Source: Emiliania huxleyi CCMP1516
Taxonomy: Eukaryota; Haptophyta; Isochrysidales; Noelaerhabdaceae
DNA: 64,000 nucleotides
Direction of reading: 5' to 3'
Assembly (NCBI RefSeq): GCF_000372725.1
Contig: NW_005200170.1
Coordinates: 185,052-249,051 of the forward strand
The notes under the pieces are model-generated. The model was not told where the DNA came from. It saw only the letters and a list, made by a program, of their open reading frames with translations, and did no database searches. Both the position numbers and the translations under genes were made by a program. Within the stretch, counting starts at the first letter, position 1. Each line of letters starts with the position of its first letter. This document shows positions 38,128-47,778 of this stretch, piece by piece.

Positions 38128-39638
38128 TTACTCGACTTTCGGTCGACCCTCGACTCGCGGCCGGCTAGGGCCTAAGAGCGTGCCCGGTCCGAAGGTGGAG
38201 GGGACGGGTCTCGGCGGTGTGCTCGTGGCGTCGCGTGAGCGCAAGGGCTGCGATGTGCAGCCGCGCCACAGGAGCGCGAGTGCTACTTTGGAAGGCGGCG
38301 CTACTTTGGAAGGCGGCGCTGTCTCGCGCATCTGCGGCTCTTGGCGCCTCTCGGCCGGTTGGGGCGGTGGACTTGCGCGGCTCGCCTGCAGCACGGGCGG
38401 AGGGACAAGAGTGCTGACCTCGTGCCGGCTCCCCTCTGCTGCTGACCCGGGGTGATGCCCGCCCCGTGGGGTGATGCTGCCCTGTGGCTGGCGAGGGGTG
38501 CTAGGCGGCGCGGGAGAGGGTGGCGGGGAGGGGGTGGGGGGTGGGGGGGGGCGGCTATGCCGAGCAGCAAAAGGACCGGGGCAGCGGCGGCGGACTGAGG
38601 CAGCGGCGAGAGGGGCGGGGGCTGGAAGGGTCGGCTTGAGGCTTGAGCGCTCACCGGCGGTGGACGCGGCGGTGGAGGGGGCGGTGGAAGAGTCTCCGCT
38701 TGCGGTGGAGGAGACCTGGAAAAGGGGAGGGGGCGGATCAGTGCCGGGGGGGGGGGGGGGGGGGAAAAGGGGGGCAAAAAAACCCCAAATAACCCCCCCG
38801 CGGCGAGGAAAGAACCGGAGGGGGTTTGGGGGGGGAAAACGGTGTTTTTGGGGGGGGGGGGGTTGGCGCGAACGCGCGACCGGTGCGGCGGCCGCCCTGG
38901 GCGCGGGCGAGCGGCGGGGGACGGCGCGCAAGAGCAGCACGCACCTCCGCGTCCACAGGCGCCAGCGCCTCCCCCCCCTTCCCGAGGCTGCCTTGGCCGG
39001 CGGGAGTGCTCGCCAGCTCGGCCGGCAGCGGCACCGGCGCAGCAGCTTCCTCGGGCGGGAGAGAGCCATCGGCCGCCTGGGGAGGCGGGGCGCGGCGGCG
39101 GAGTAAGCGCGGGAGCGCGCCCTCTCCCACGCAGCGCCGCCAGCGCTCAAGCCGCCGCCGCCCGCGCCGCCGCCGCTTGCCGAGCCGCCCCGGAGATGTG
39201 TGTATGGAGACGTGCGCCGAGGGTGTGTGTGAGCGGAGGGCTGTGGTGCGCGTAGAGGGGAGCGGGACGCACCAGCGAGGTCCGAAACACCGCGACCAGG
39301 TCCATCAGCGCCTCCGCAAACGGCGCCTTGCAATACCGCTGCCACGCCTGCGTCGCGCTCTTGTCCACGTTTGACTCGTGGCACACCTGTGGAGGGTGCG
39401 GCGAGCGCACGGGCGGCGCGTCGTCGGCGCGCGGCGAGCGCAGCGGCCGCACGCGCCCGCCGCACACCTTTACGTACGCCTCGAGCGCCGCATCAAAGTC
39501 TGCGTCCGGCCCGTCCTGAAGCCCGGGCGTGTCTTCGTACACGTCGCACCCGAGGTGATGCGCCGTCACGCCCGGAAGCAGCATGCCTCGCTGCTCGAGC
39601 TGCGCCGCGATCCGCGCAGCCCGCGAGGGCTCCGGCAT
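38128..39638 (-). CDS. Unidentified multi-exon protein
   Basis: The start is the ATG at 39638 (MPEPSRAARIAAQLEQRGML). Exon 1 reads to AALEAYVKVC. An intron (about 39387-39474, GT donor GTGTGCGG, acceptor CCTCCACAG) leads to HESNVDKSATQAWQRYCKAPFAEALMDLVAVFRT. Later exons are Pro/Ala-rich (AADGSLPPEEAAAPVPLPAEL; SSTASGDSSTAPSTAAST), so the end is unsure. 38745-38870 has long G and A runs that look like poor sequence. I do not recognise the family. Confidence 0.4.
38745..38870. other. Homopolymer-rich stretch, probable low-quality sequence
   Basis: G runs of 12-19, then AAAAGGGGGGCAAAAAAACCCC and further G/T/A blocks. The texture is unlike the flanking DNA and like that of 63355-63910. Confidence 0.5.
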
Positions 39639-39909
39639 GACGGAGGAGCGAGTAATGTCGCCCGGCGGCGCGGCCGGCTCGCTTATGGCAGGCGCCCTGC
39701 AGCGGGCCTGGTATTAGCAAGGTGGCTTGCCGAGCTGTGAATGCGGCGAGGGCCGGGGTGTTTTTCTGAATGCGCCCGGTGCGAGGCGTTGATTGCGGGA
39801 GCACGAGGGCTCCCACTCGCGCCCGGCGGCGCGCGGAGGAGGCCGAGAGTATAGGCCAAGTACAAAAACAGACAAACACAAACTGTGAACAGGCTCCAGG
39901 CCCCAAATT

Positions 39910-39946
39910 ACGTGTGAGTGTTAGAGTTGTTTGGTATTGCTAAAAA
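39910..39946. repeat. 37-bp direct repeat, left copy
   Basis: Identical to 41294-41330 (contains GAGTGTTAGAGTTGTTTGGT). The pair brackets the intronless glycosyltransferase gene. A third, shorter relative (ATTGCTAAACATCTCTCTC) is at about 40053-40072. Confidence 0.85.
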
Positions 39947-40167
39947 CAGACAAGGGCTGAAAGAGAGCAAGCCGCCGAAAACAACTCAGGATTCCTAAGG
40001 CTAAGCGAGCCGCATCGTACTGGGAAGGCAAAAACAATGATGTGTGCTATTGCTAAACATCTCTCTCCTGGAAAAGGACTCCGCTCAGGAGTCAGGACTG
40101 TCATGGGCCTCTCAACGCTAGAAACCCACAGGCACAGCTCAGAGAGAGAGAGAGACTCAGCTCGGCA

Positions 40168-41178
40168 TCACAAACTCCGCGCTGCGGCAAGAGCTTTTGG
40201 CCGACCTCCTTTGGCTCGTCGAGGGCTCGCGGTCGGCAGCAGTAGGGCGCCGGCACGCTTGAACACCGGCAGCTCGTCTCGCGGGTTGAGGTGGCTTCGG
40301 CGCATTTCCGGCGACACCGCCCACGTAAAGGTGTCCGGCCCGAACTCCTTCTCGAGCGATGCGATGACACTCTTGAAGCCGTTGGAGTGAAGTACGCACG
40401 GCACCTTGCCAGTGTGCCGAAAGGCGATGCGGCCGTCGCTGCTGCGCGCGAGGTCGGAGGGCGCGAGCATGTGAAGGTTGAGGATGAGCGACGAGTTGAT
40501 ATCCACCACATGCTGAGGCGCGTGCCGCCGCGAGGCCAGCGCGACTTGCATGCACGCCTGGTCCTCGACCACGCACGAGACGGGCTTTGGGAAGTGGCGG
40601 TAGGGGCGGCACGACGCGCAGGAATCGAGCTGGTAACCCGCCGTATCGCCCTCCAACGCGCAGCACGGGAAGCGCGGATTCTGCTCGATGGCGCCGGCCA
40701 GCGCCTCCATGCCAGCCGACGTGCCGACGATCAGGCCACTGTTCGGATAGTATTGGCGGCTGTGGCGCAGAGTGTACCTCCGCTTCCACGACAAGTGCGC
40801 TGGCGGCCCAAACGGGTCGATCGCCCGCCTGGGTATTGGATACCATTTCCTCTCGCCGCCAATGACGAGAGGAGAATTGAATTTCGCAAACTGCGACCGA
40901 AATTCCTCGGCCGTGCATTGAAAGAGGACGTCGCTGTCCGCGAGCACGCCCAGCCATTTCCGGCGCCTGTGTTGCCTGGACACCTCGAGCAGTTCTCGAT
41001 ATTTGAAGACGGAATCCACGTTTGACGGGTGTCGCCAGCAGCAGTCCCACTCATTCCGCAGCGACGTAAGATTTTGGAGATCGCCTGCCCAGAATGCGTG
41101 CGCCCGATACGACAGAGGCGGCGGCGGCAGCCACCGCCGGTTGCTGTGCACGTAGACGTCGACAGCAGAGCCATCCAT
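40168..41178 (-). CDS. PLOD/procollagen-type glycosyltransferase domain protein
   Basis: Resembles the glycosyltransferase domain of lysyl hydroxylases and procollagen galactosyl/glucosyltransferases, which add sugar to hydroxylysine in the ER/Golgi. Minus-strand ORF of about 336 residues from the ATG at 41178 (MDGSAVDVYVHSN). Motifs in family order: KWLGVLADSDVLFQ (the D.D of the metal/UDP-sugar site), PLVIGGERKWYPI, YYPNSGLIVGTSAGMEALAGAI, CVVEDQACM (D.Q motif), VVDINSSLILNLHM and CVLHSNGFKSVI (H.NG). An overlapping frame starting at 41279 gives a signal anchor (RSVSSAVSLAIALLLTWMALL) that meets this frame near 41180-41190. The real protein is thus probably type II membrane-bound, with one frame change or an error at the join. 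The gene is intronless and flanked by 37-bp direct repeats. Confidence 0.75.
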   Translation of the reverse strand: MDGSAVDVYVHSNRRWLPPPPLSYRAHAFWAGDLQNLTSLRNEWDCCWRHPSNVDSVFKYRELLEVSRQHRRRKWLGVLADSDVLFQCTAEEFRSQFAKFNSPLVIGGERKWYPIPRRAIDPFGPPAHLSWKRRYTLRHSRQYYPNSGLIVGTSAGMEALAGAIEQNPRFPCCALEGDTAGYQLDSCASCRPYRHFPKPVSCVVEDQACMQVALASRRHAPQHVVDINSSLILNLHMLAPSDLARSSDGRIAFRHTGKVPCVLHSNGFKSVIASLEKEFGPDTFTWAVSPEMRRSHLNPRDELPVFKRAGALLLPTASPRRAKGGRPKALAAARSL

Positions 41179-41293
41179 GTAAGTAGTAAGGCAATGGCGA
41201 GCGATACAGCCGAGGAGACCGAGCGAGCCCGCCGAGCATGCGTGGGGGTGGAGATTTCTTCTTCTCTCGATTTAAACAAAAAGCCCCGAAAGG

Positions 41294-41330
41294 ACGTGTG
41301 AGTGTTAGAGTTGTTTGGTATTGCTAAAAA
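41294..41330. repeat. 37-bp direct repeat, right copy
   Basis: Identical to 39910-39946. It lies just upstream of the glycosyltransferase start on the minus strand. Confidence 0.85.
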
Positions 41331-41649
41331 TCTCTCTCTCGAGCCGGATGATCGGCATCGGGCTACGGGCTAGAGAGCCCTGACCCCTAGCAGTTCCTCA
41401 AAACTCAAAAGCCGATAATCGCGGCCGATAGAAGCTCACACACGCACACACAGCGAACACTGAACACCGGCAAGGGTGTGGAGGAACCGGGGTGCGAGGT
41501 GGGGACGTGGGGTGCTAGTAGCCGACGAAGGTCGTACCGGGGTAGTAAACTTGCTCGCCGGGGGGGGCAGTTCGGCGGTTAGTGGTGCACTAACCCGAGA
41601 AACCCATCGGCGCGCTCGCCTCCGGGCCTATCCCAGGCTGATCTCCAGG

Positions 41650-43161
41650 ATGGTCGACATCGCTTCGCCGCTTCGCCTCCCGTGCGGCGTCGTGCTGCCC
41701 AATCGCCTCGCCAAGGCCGCGATGACGGAGGCGCTCGCCGACGACCTCGGCCGCGCGACGCCCGAGCTAGCCTCGCTCTACGCGCAGTGGAGCGACGGCG
41801 GCTCGGGGCTGCTCGTCACGGGCAACGTCCAAGTCGACCGGCGGTACGTCGAGCGGCCGGGCAACGTGTGCATCGACGGCGCGCAGGACGACGCCGCGCG
41901 CGCTCGCCTCGCCGCGTGGGCGCGCGCGGCGAAGGGCACGGGCGCCGCCGCGGTGATTGCGCAGATCTCGCACGCCGGCCGGCAGTCCAACGGCATGGTC
42001 AACATGGCGCCGGTCGGGCCGGGCGACGTCGCGATGACCGAGATGCCGTCGGGCTTCTTCGGCGTGCCGCATGCGATGACGGCCGCCGAGGTCGAGGAGG
42101 TCGTCGCGCGCTTCGCCCACGCGGCAAAGGTCTGCGCCGAGTGCGGCTTCGACGGCGTCCAGCTGCACGCGGCGCATGGCTACCTGCTCTCCTCCTTCCT
42201 CAACCCGCGAGCCAACAACCGCGCCTCGCTCTTTGGCGAGGGCGACCCGTACCACGCGGGCGAGCTGACGCGGCGCGCGAGGCCGCTGATGGACGCGGTC
42301 CGCGCGGTGCGAGCGGCGTGTGGCCCGGCGTTCTGCATCTCGGTCAAGCTCAACTCGGCCGACTTTCAAGAAGGCGGGCTGACCGCGGACGAGGCGAGAG
42401 AAGTCGCCCTCGCTCTGCAGCGCGAAGGAGTCGACCTGCTCGAGCTCACCGGAGGAAACTACGAGAGCGGCATCTACTTTGACGAGACGTCGGCCAACCC
42501 GGCGAGCTTGGCCGAGAAGAGGCAGAGCGCGGGCAAACGCGAGTCGACGCGCCTGCGCGAGGCGTACTTCCTCGAGTATGCCGTCGGCATCCGCGCGGCG
42601 CTCGACGCAGCGGCTCCGCCGACGCTCCCGCTCCTCGTCACCGGCGGCTGGCGCACCGCGCGCGCAATGCGCGCCGCGCTCGCCTCCGGCGATTGCGACG
42701 TGATCGGGCTCGGCCGCCCGCTCTGCGGAGACCCTCGCGGCGCGGCGAAGCTGCTCGACGGCACGCTGAGCGCGCTCCCGCGCCTCGAGGAGAGCCTGCA
42801 CGCCGGCCCGACGAGCTGGCGGTGGCTCCGCCGCGCGCCGCTCAAGCTGCTGCGGCTGCTGCCTCTCCTCGGCCAGCAGTCGTGGTACTACTGCTCCATC
42901 CTCGCGCTCGCGCGCACCGGCGCGCCCGCCGAAGGCGTCGGCCCGCTGCGCGCCATCGTGCAGAATTTGGCGCACGAGTTTGTGCTCGCGCGCCGCCTGC
43001 GAGGGGTCGCGTGCCGCGGCTCTGTCCACGCGGGCACGTTCGCGGCCGACGAAGGTAGCGCCGCGCCGCGGCCTCGCAGGCTGTTGGCGAGCGCCGCCGC
43101 GCTCGCGGGCGTGCTCGCGATCGGGTTTGCCCTAGCCCAGAGTAGGATGCTGCATGTCTAG
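41650..43161 (+). CDS. NADH:flavin oxidoreductase, Old Yellow Enzyme family
   Basis: FMN-dependent TIM-barrel reductase of activated C=C bonds. The start is the ATG at 41650 (MVDIASPLRLPCGVVLPNRL), typical for the family. Diagnostic segments are NRLAKAAMTEALAD, GGSGLLVTGNVQVDRRYVERP, VIAQISHAGRQSNGM, FGVPHAMTAAEVEEVVARFAHAA, GFDGVQLHAAHGYLLSSFLNPRANNR, FCISVKLNSADFQEGGL, VDLLELTGGNYES, LPLLVTGGWRTARAM and CDVIGLGRPLCGDP. About 500 residues are longer than bacterial homologues. The extra C-terminus ends in a hydrophobic helix (LLASAAALAGVLAIGFALA), so the enzyme is probably tail-anchored in a membrane. Intronless, with strong GC-rich codon bias. The physiological substrate is unknown. Confidence 0.92.
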   Translation: MVDIASPLRLPCGVVLPNRLAKAAMTEALADDLGRATPELASLYAQWSDGGSGLLVTGNVQVDRRYVERPGNVCIDGAQDDAARARLAAWARAAKGTGAAAVIAQISHAGRQSNGMVNMAPVGPGDVAMTEMPSGFFGVPHAMTAAEVEEVVARFAHAAKVCAECGFDGVQLHAAHGYLLSSFLNPRANNRASLFGEGDPYHAGELTRRARPLMDAVRAVRAACGPAFCISVKLNSADFQEGGLTADEAREVALALQREGVDLLELTGGNYESGIYFDETSANPASLAEKRQSAGKRESTRLREAYFLEYAVGIRAALDAAAPPTLPLLVTGGWRTARAMRAALASGDCDVIGLGRPLCGDPRGAAKLLDGTLSALPRLEESLHAGPTSWRWLRRAPLKLLRLLPLLGQQSWYYCSILALARTGAPAEGVGPLRAIVQNLAHEFVLARRLRGVACRGSVHAGTFAADEGSAAPRPRRLLASAAALAGVLAIGFALAQSRMLHV

Positions 43162-43406
43162 CTCGCGTGATTGTGCCCATCGTCTAATAGAAGTTGATAG
43201 CGCCTGGTGTGCTATATAACCCCCCCGCCCCCCCCTGTCCATAACCCGGTGGAGCGCCTCCCCTCCATTATGAGCTGAGAGGCCACCGGCGCCTGGGCGG
43301 CGTCCTGAAGGAGCAACGCCGCGGTTCCAGTCAACGCCCTAGCCACCTCCACACGCGCATCGTCTCCTCGGCGCTCTCCCCTCGCCAGATGTTCCTCAAC
43401 CAGACC

Positions 43407-43486
43407 GCCGTGCTGTGCCACAAGGCGCGCGCGAGGCAGGCGGACGCGTGACTCACCCCTCGGTGACTCAGTCCGACCGCTCTGTG
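43407..43486. repeat. 80-bp direct repeat, left copy
   Basis: Identical over 80 bp to 45121-45200 (begins GCCGTGCTGTGCCACAAGGC, ends GACCGCTCTGTG). The two copies bracket the GDPHL-protein and FSH1 genes, 1.7 kb apart. Confidence 0.92.
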
Positions 43487-44307
43487 GCGGAAGCCTCCAT
43501 GTCGGCCAGAGGAGGTGACAGGCGTGGCGCCGGCGCCTCGGCGCCCTCGAAGCGCGAGAACGCGAAGTTCGTGGCGTGGGGCGACGGCATCTCGTACTGC
43601 GCCGCACGCCCCTCGATCGCGCCTTCCGCCATTGCAGAGGTCACGGTGCGGCCCTCCTTGGGGTAGAGGTCCTTCTTTCCATGGCGCGGGGCCGTCGACG
43701 AGAAGGACTGTCCGATGATGCCGTGCGGCAGCGAGCGCGCGGGCGCGTCGCCACGGGCCTTAGAAGGCGAGGTCAAGGCGGTGCTGGGGCCCGGAGATGC
43801 GGCCGTAGACGTAGTTGCCGTGGACGGTCAGCGTCCAGTTCCCGACGGTGAAGGACGCACCCGAAAAGCTGGTCTTGACGGTCAGCCGGCCGCAAGTCTT
43901 CTTGGGGCTGCCGAGCCCGCGCGTGAAGTTTGCGCCGCCGCAGCTGCCCTGACAAAAGCCCAGCCCGTGTTGAACTCGTTTAAGTTCGCCGCGATGAAGG
44001 AGGCGTTGGCCCACTTTGTGTGAGCCGGCGTGCGGTTGCGCACGACCACGTGCGCCTCGGTGATGAAGGTGCCGTCGACGGTGAGCTTGTTCCCGTGCAG
44101 GAAGAAGCGAGACTCCTCCGTCTTGACGTTGACGCCGAAGTCAGGCGCGGAGAAGAAGTTGTAGAACACGCCGTGCCGGCCTCGAAAATCGGCCTCGCCC
44201 CCGTGCGCAAATCCGAGGTGGGGGTCGCCATTGCTGACCGCTTCGGTTATACCGACCGTCACGTCAGACACGGTGGGCAGCAACCTCGCTCGGGGCGGCC
44301 GCCGCAC
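43468..44307 (-). pseudogene. GDPHL/vWD-like extracellular protein, frame-disrupted
   Basis: Matches a protein type common in haptophytes: SNGDPHLGFAHGGEADFRGR, HGVFYNFFSAPDFGVNVKTEE, LTVDGTFITEAHVVVRN, SFIAANLNEFNTG, then GSCGGANFTRG, WTLTVHGNYVYGRISGPQHRLDL and, in a third frame, PHGIIGQSFSS and AMAEGAIEGRAAQYEMPSPHA. GDPH and HGIIGQS are hallmarks of von Willebrand D-like domains of secreted proteins. The order and spacing are right, but the frame changes twice (near 43965 and near 43770). No start codon is visible before 44307, where it runs into the divergent FSH1 gene. It is either a recent pseudogene or has two sequence errors. Confidence 0.6.
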
Positions 44308-44312
44308 TCCCT

Positions 44313-44996
44313 CGCGTCCTGTGCTGCCACGGCGGCGGGACGAACGAGGCGATCATGCGCGTGCAGACCGCCAAGCTGAGGCGCACGCTAAAGTCGGAGG
44401 CCGAGTTTGTCTTTGTCGAGGGCGCGCTGGAGCAGACATACATCGACCCTGCGGTCGCCGCGCGCTTCGACGGCCCGTTCCTCAGCTGGTACGATGTCGA
44501 GCACGACGCCTACGAGGGGACGCGCGAGCCGGCTGCCTACCTGCGGGCGCTGATGGACGAGAGCGTCACGGTCCGCTACCCTCACGCCGAGGAGGCGATG
44601 ACGCGGCTCGAGGAGGCAGTCGAGCGGCACCGCCCAGACACGCTGCTTGGCTTCTCGCAGGGCGCAATCCTCATCACGCTGCTGACCGCCGCGCACCTCG
44701 CCGCCGGCCGACCGCCGTCGTGGAGCCACAACGTCCTCGTCTGCGGGATGCCGGTCCGCGCGAACGCCTTTGCGCCCCTCTTCTCCGCGCCGCTCGACTT
44801 CCCGGCGACGGTGGCGCAGGGCCGCGACGATCCGTTTTACGAGTGGTGCCGCCAGCTTGCGGGGCAGTACGCGTCGGCGGAGTACCTCGAGTTTCCCGAC
44901 GGGCACCGCTTCCCGCACGGGCAGGCCGACACCGACGCGCTCGCCGACAGCGTGAGGAGTGGGCTCCCGCACGGCGCCTTAGTGTTGACGACTTAG
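44313..44996 (+). CDS. FSH1/OVCA2-type serine hydrolase
   Basis: Small alpha/beta-hydrolase of the FSH1 family (esterases of acyl or polyketide-like substrates). The domain opens RVLCCHGGGTNEAIMRVQTAKL, the oxyanion-hole motif HGxGT of the family. This lies upstream of the first in-frame ATG (44355), so the true start codon must be in an unseen exon or has been lost. An acceptor-like GGTGGGCAG is present near 44280. Catalytic residues in family order: nucleophile elbow GFSQGA (Ser, about 44658), Asp in VAQGRDDPF, His in FPDGHRFPHG. FLSWYDV and AAYLRALMDE also fit. The stop is at 44996. The 5' end lies head to head with the frame-disrupted GDPHL gene, overlapping it by a few bases at about 44307. 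Confidence 0.8.
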   Translation, partial: RVLCCHGGGTNEAIMRVQTAKLRRTLKSEAEFVFVEGALEQTYIDPAVAARFDGPFLSWYDVEHDAYEGTREPAAYLRALMDESVTVRYPHAEEAMTRLEEAVERHRPDTLLGFSQGAILITLLTAAHLAAGRPPSWSHNVLVCGMPVRANAFAPLFSAPLDFPATVAQGRDDPFYEWCRQLAGQYASAEYLEFPDGHRFPHGQADTDALADSVRSGLPHGALVLTT

Positions 44997-45120
44997 GATT
45001 GTCTGCTCGAATTGTCGTTTAGCTGCCCCGGCACTAGTAGCGATAGTGGGGTGCGTTTTGGTGTCAGAGAAAAGCGATCTTTGGGGGCTGGTGGTCGATT
45101 CCGCTAACTCCATGGCCCAT

Positions 45121-45200
45121 GCCGTGCTGTGCCACAAGGCGCGCGCGAGGCAGGCGGACGCGTGACTCACCCCTCGGTGACTCAGTCCGACCGCTCTGTG
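45121..45200. repeat. 80-bp direct repeat, right copy
   Basis: Identical to 43407-43486. Confidence 0.92.
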
Positions 45201-45356
45201 ACGGACTACCGAGCCATGCTAGCTCCAGCCGCAGCCCCACCCGGCCGCCCGAGGGTGTTCCCGCAGGCAGAGAAGACCAATCCTGGGGGAAGTAACCTCA
45301 TGCGCGAAGTCATTGCCCGCCCGAACCGCCATCGAGTAAAACATTCAGCACACGTG

Positions 45357-46280
45357 TTATGCCCCATCGCAGGTCACGCAGAGGTGTTGTCCCCAGGAGT
45401 TTTGGCCTTCGCAGTTCCCTTGCCCTCCGGATATGCAGGGCCGGTACACATGTACGTTTGGGGTGTTGGTCGTGATTATGAGGCCGTCGTGGATGTACAT
45501 TGGAGAATGTTTGCGGCAATTTTTGCAATTGAAGCCACAATACACTGTCTTGCTGCTACCCGTCCCCCCACCATTGGGTCCAATGTATACCCCGCCACGT
45601 TCACGTTTGCAACTGCACTCGCCGCTTTCCTCCTGACTCGATGTGCACGCAGGCGGCGATGGAGGTTTCGGCGGGGGAGGCGGCGACGGCGGCCGGTGGA
45701 TGCACGGCGGCGACGGCGTGTAGACGGGCGGCGGGCGGTTGCACCAAATGTAAAGTGCGATCATTCCCAGCTTTTCGTTCTCCTGGCAAGTGGCGTAGCC
45801 TTCCAAAGTGTGGCATCCATCCGTACACTTAAACTCTTGCCCGGCTAAGTAGCCGACAGTATGGAATGTATGGCAGCAGGGCCTGTTCTCAGTGCAGCCA
45901 TAGCATTCCGACTCCTCCTCGTCGGGGGGCAATTCTACTGGCGGGGGCACGTCGCAATAGGGCAACGGGCCCGGCGGCGGGTCTATGATTGGTGCTGGGG
46001 TAGGGGTTGGAGTGGGTGCGGGGTTTGGGACAGGGGTCGGCGAGGTAGGGGTCGGAGTGGGCGCTGGTGTCGGCGTTGGACCGGACGGGGTCGGTGCAGG
46101 GGTTGGGGCTGGTGTCGCCGCCGATCCCCCCTCGCAACGGTCACCCATGACACACTGGTCCTCTGAGACAATGCAGTTGGCGCACTTGTATGGCTGCTTG
46201 TGCTGCCTGCTTGGCAGCACGAGCAGCCACACAACATCCCGCTTCATCTCGCCTCCTAGTCTCGCCTCATCTCGCCTCAC
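45357..46280 (-). CDS. Secreted Cys-rich protein with Pro-Thr repeat linker
   Basis: Minus-strand ORF ending at 45357. An exon with KQPYKCANCIVSEDQCVMGDRC is followed by a long (PTPAPT)n linker (about 46130-45980), then CDVPPPVEL, an acidic patch, and Cys-rich segments ECYGCTENRPCCHTFHTVGY, KCTDGCHTLEGYATCQENEK, a PPPSPP linker, and SGECSCKRERGGVYIGPNGG, VYCGFNCKNCRKH, NCEGQNSWGQHLCVTCDGA. The many paired Cys and the Pro-rich linkers indicate an extracellular or cell-wall protein. The N-terminus with the signal peptide is not found. The frame enters from the minisatellite at 46243, which may be an intron whose acceptor is CTGCCAAGCAG (about 46210). No family is recognised. Confidence 0.55.
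   Translation of the reverse strand: MRRDEARLGGEMKRDVVWLLVLPSRQHKQPYKCANCIVSEDQCVMGDRCEGGSAATPAPTPAPTPSGPTPTPAPTPTPTSPTPVPNPAPTPTPTPAPIIDPPPGPLPYCDVPPPVELPPDEEESECYGCTENRPCCHTFHTVGYLAGQEFKCTDGCHTLEGYATCQENEKLGMIALYIWCNRPPPVYTPSPPCIHRPPSPPPPPKPPSPPACTSSQEESGECSCKRERGGVYIGPNGGGTGSSKTVYCGFNCKNCRKHSPMYIHDGLIITTNTPNVHVYRPCISGGQGNCEGQNSWGQHLCVTCDGA
46192..46228. repeat. Hairpin, 16-bp stem, 5-base loop
   Basis: GGCTGCTTGTGCTGCC, loop TGCTT, GGCAGCACGAGCAGCC, with one mismatch in the stem. It overlaps the presumed acceptor of the Cys-rich gene. Confidence 0.75.
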
Positions 46281-46540
46281 CTCGCCTCACCTCGCCTCAT
46301 CTCGCCTCACCTCGCCTCATCTCGCCTCACCTCGCCTCATCTCGCCCTCAGATCTCGCCTCACCTCGCCTCATCTCGCCTCATCTCGCCTCACACCTCGC
46401 CTCATCTCGCCTCACACCTCGCCTCACCTCGCCTCACCTTGCCTCACACCTCGCCTCATCTCGCCTCACCTCGCCTCATCTCGCCTCACCTCGCCTCATC
46501 TCGCCTCACCTCGCCTCATCTCGCCTCATCTCGCCCCATT
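46243..46540. repeat. Decamer array (CTCGCCTCAT/CTCGCCTCAC)
   Basis: About 29 tandem 10-bp units alternating T and C at one site, with a few indels. Confidence 0.92.
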
Positions 46541-46561
46541 TTTTCTTTTCTAGACCACTCC

Positions 46562-46715
46562 GAGACCGAACCCCAAGACCGACCCGAGACCCGAGATCGA
46601 CCCGAGTGCGAGATCGACCCGAGATCGACCCGAGATCGACCCGAGATCGACCCGAGATCGGCACGAGATCGATCCGAGATCGACCCGAGATCGACCCGAG
46701 ATCGGCACGAGCGAT
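46562..46715. repeat. Tandem array of CGAGATCGACC units
   Basis: 10-11-bp units (CGAGATCGACCC) repeated about twelve times. The unit closely resembles the intron tail motif CCGAGAT. Confidence 0.88.
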
Positions 46716-46749
46716 CAACCCAACAATGCCCCAAAGCCCCCTCTCTGGG

Positions 46750-47520
46750 GGACCCCCCCTCACCCCGAGTGTCCGTGTCCTTCGCGAGTCACCGATGGGG
46801 AGCGGGGGGGGGTGCGAGATGCACAGGGGAGGCTGGGGAGGGGGGGGTCCACTCTGAAGACTGCCGACCGCGGGGGGGTTTTGTCCCACAGGGTTTTACC
46901 CTCCGCGTGAGGATCGGCGCGGCGAGGGGGTAGGTTCGAATTCGCCGCGCAACATTTCACCCCCACAGGACCCCGCCCACCCCCCCTCATGGTCCCACCT
47001 AGCACCCCAATGAGCCTTCGCACCCTCTCCTTGCGTGGTGTCCCCCACTATGTGTCGCCGTTATCGGGGCACGCTATCCTGTGCAGTCAGGGCAAGTGGG
47101 GGCGGGGGGCACTCCCCCTGGTCTGATACTGGGGTGTGACTGTCTCCAGTCTCGGAGGGGGGCTTGAAGCTAAGAATATTTTATCTTCGCCGATTGCGAG
47201 CGACACCGCCCACAGTCCTACGACTTCTAGGATTGCGAGCGGGTCCCCTCCCGGCGCGCTCACTCACAAGCGCTCGCGGCTGGAGCGATTGGGAGCGCCC
47301 TCTGTGCGGGTGCTAGCAATCCTTGGATCTTGGGTACGATTGTGAGCGCCGCCGCTCATAGTCCTACAAGATGTAGGATTGCGAGCGCTCCTGCTCGCAA
47401 TCAGAGGCATGTTGCTAAGGATTGTGAGCAGTGCTGCTCGCAACCCTAGAGTTTGCTCGGATTGTGAGCGCGCTGGTAGTCGGTAGTCGTGGGCGTCACC
47501 AGTCACATTGTGAGCGTCCC
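46750..47520. repeat. Intergenic, short palindromic repeats around GATTGCGAGC
   Basis: A unit with AGTCCTAC, 4-6 bases, then GTAGGATTGCGAGCG occurs twice (about 47213-47240 and 47358-47381, the first copy imperfect), with further GATTGTGAGC/GCTCGCAATC copies in both orientations at 47170-47470. This looks like a small MITE cluster. No gene is recognised. Confidence 0.5.
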
Positions 47521-47778
47521 AAGGATGCCTCGGCTGCGGCGCTCAGCCTGGCGTCCAGAGGCATCTACGAGCGGATGGTGACCGTGGTGGTGTACGACTT
47601 CGACCCCGAGACGAACACAATGAGCGCTGCGAGCGCGGCCGCCATGCTGTCCCGCGGAGAGAACGTGGTGCGAGGTAAGCCAGTCTTCTGCCAGCTTCCC
47701 GGTCCGCGGCAAAAGCTGTCGGCGAAGGAGTGCCATTCGCGCATCATCAAGGCCGCGAAGCAGGCAGTGAGAAGCTGA
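47521..47778 (+). other. Short ORF of unknown nature
   Basis: The frame gives GIYERMVTVVVYDFDPETNTMSAASAAAMLS, then VFCQLPGPRQKLSAKECHSR, to the stop at 47778. Codon use looks coding, but there is no start context and no family that I know. It may be the last exon or a remnant of a gene. Confidence 0.25.

Noticed and set aside
43468-45848. Frames reading MPQGAREAGGRVTHPSVTQSDRS at both 43.4 and 45.1 kb as a gene pair
   Set aside because: The shared peptide is just the 80-bp direct repeat translated. The downstream frames differ and show no domain.
46243-46715. CRISPR-like array
   Set aside because: Units are 10-11 bp with no spacers, in a eukaryotic context. It is a minisatellite.
46917-46950. 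tRNA-like GGTTCGAATTC with flanking GCGCGGCG/CGCCGCGC
   Set aside because: The two arms form only a local 8-bp hairpin around the T-loop-like sequence. No anticodon or D arm fits, so it is not a tRNA gene.
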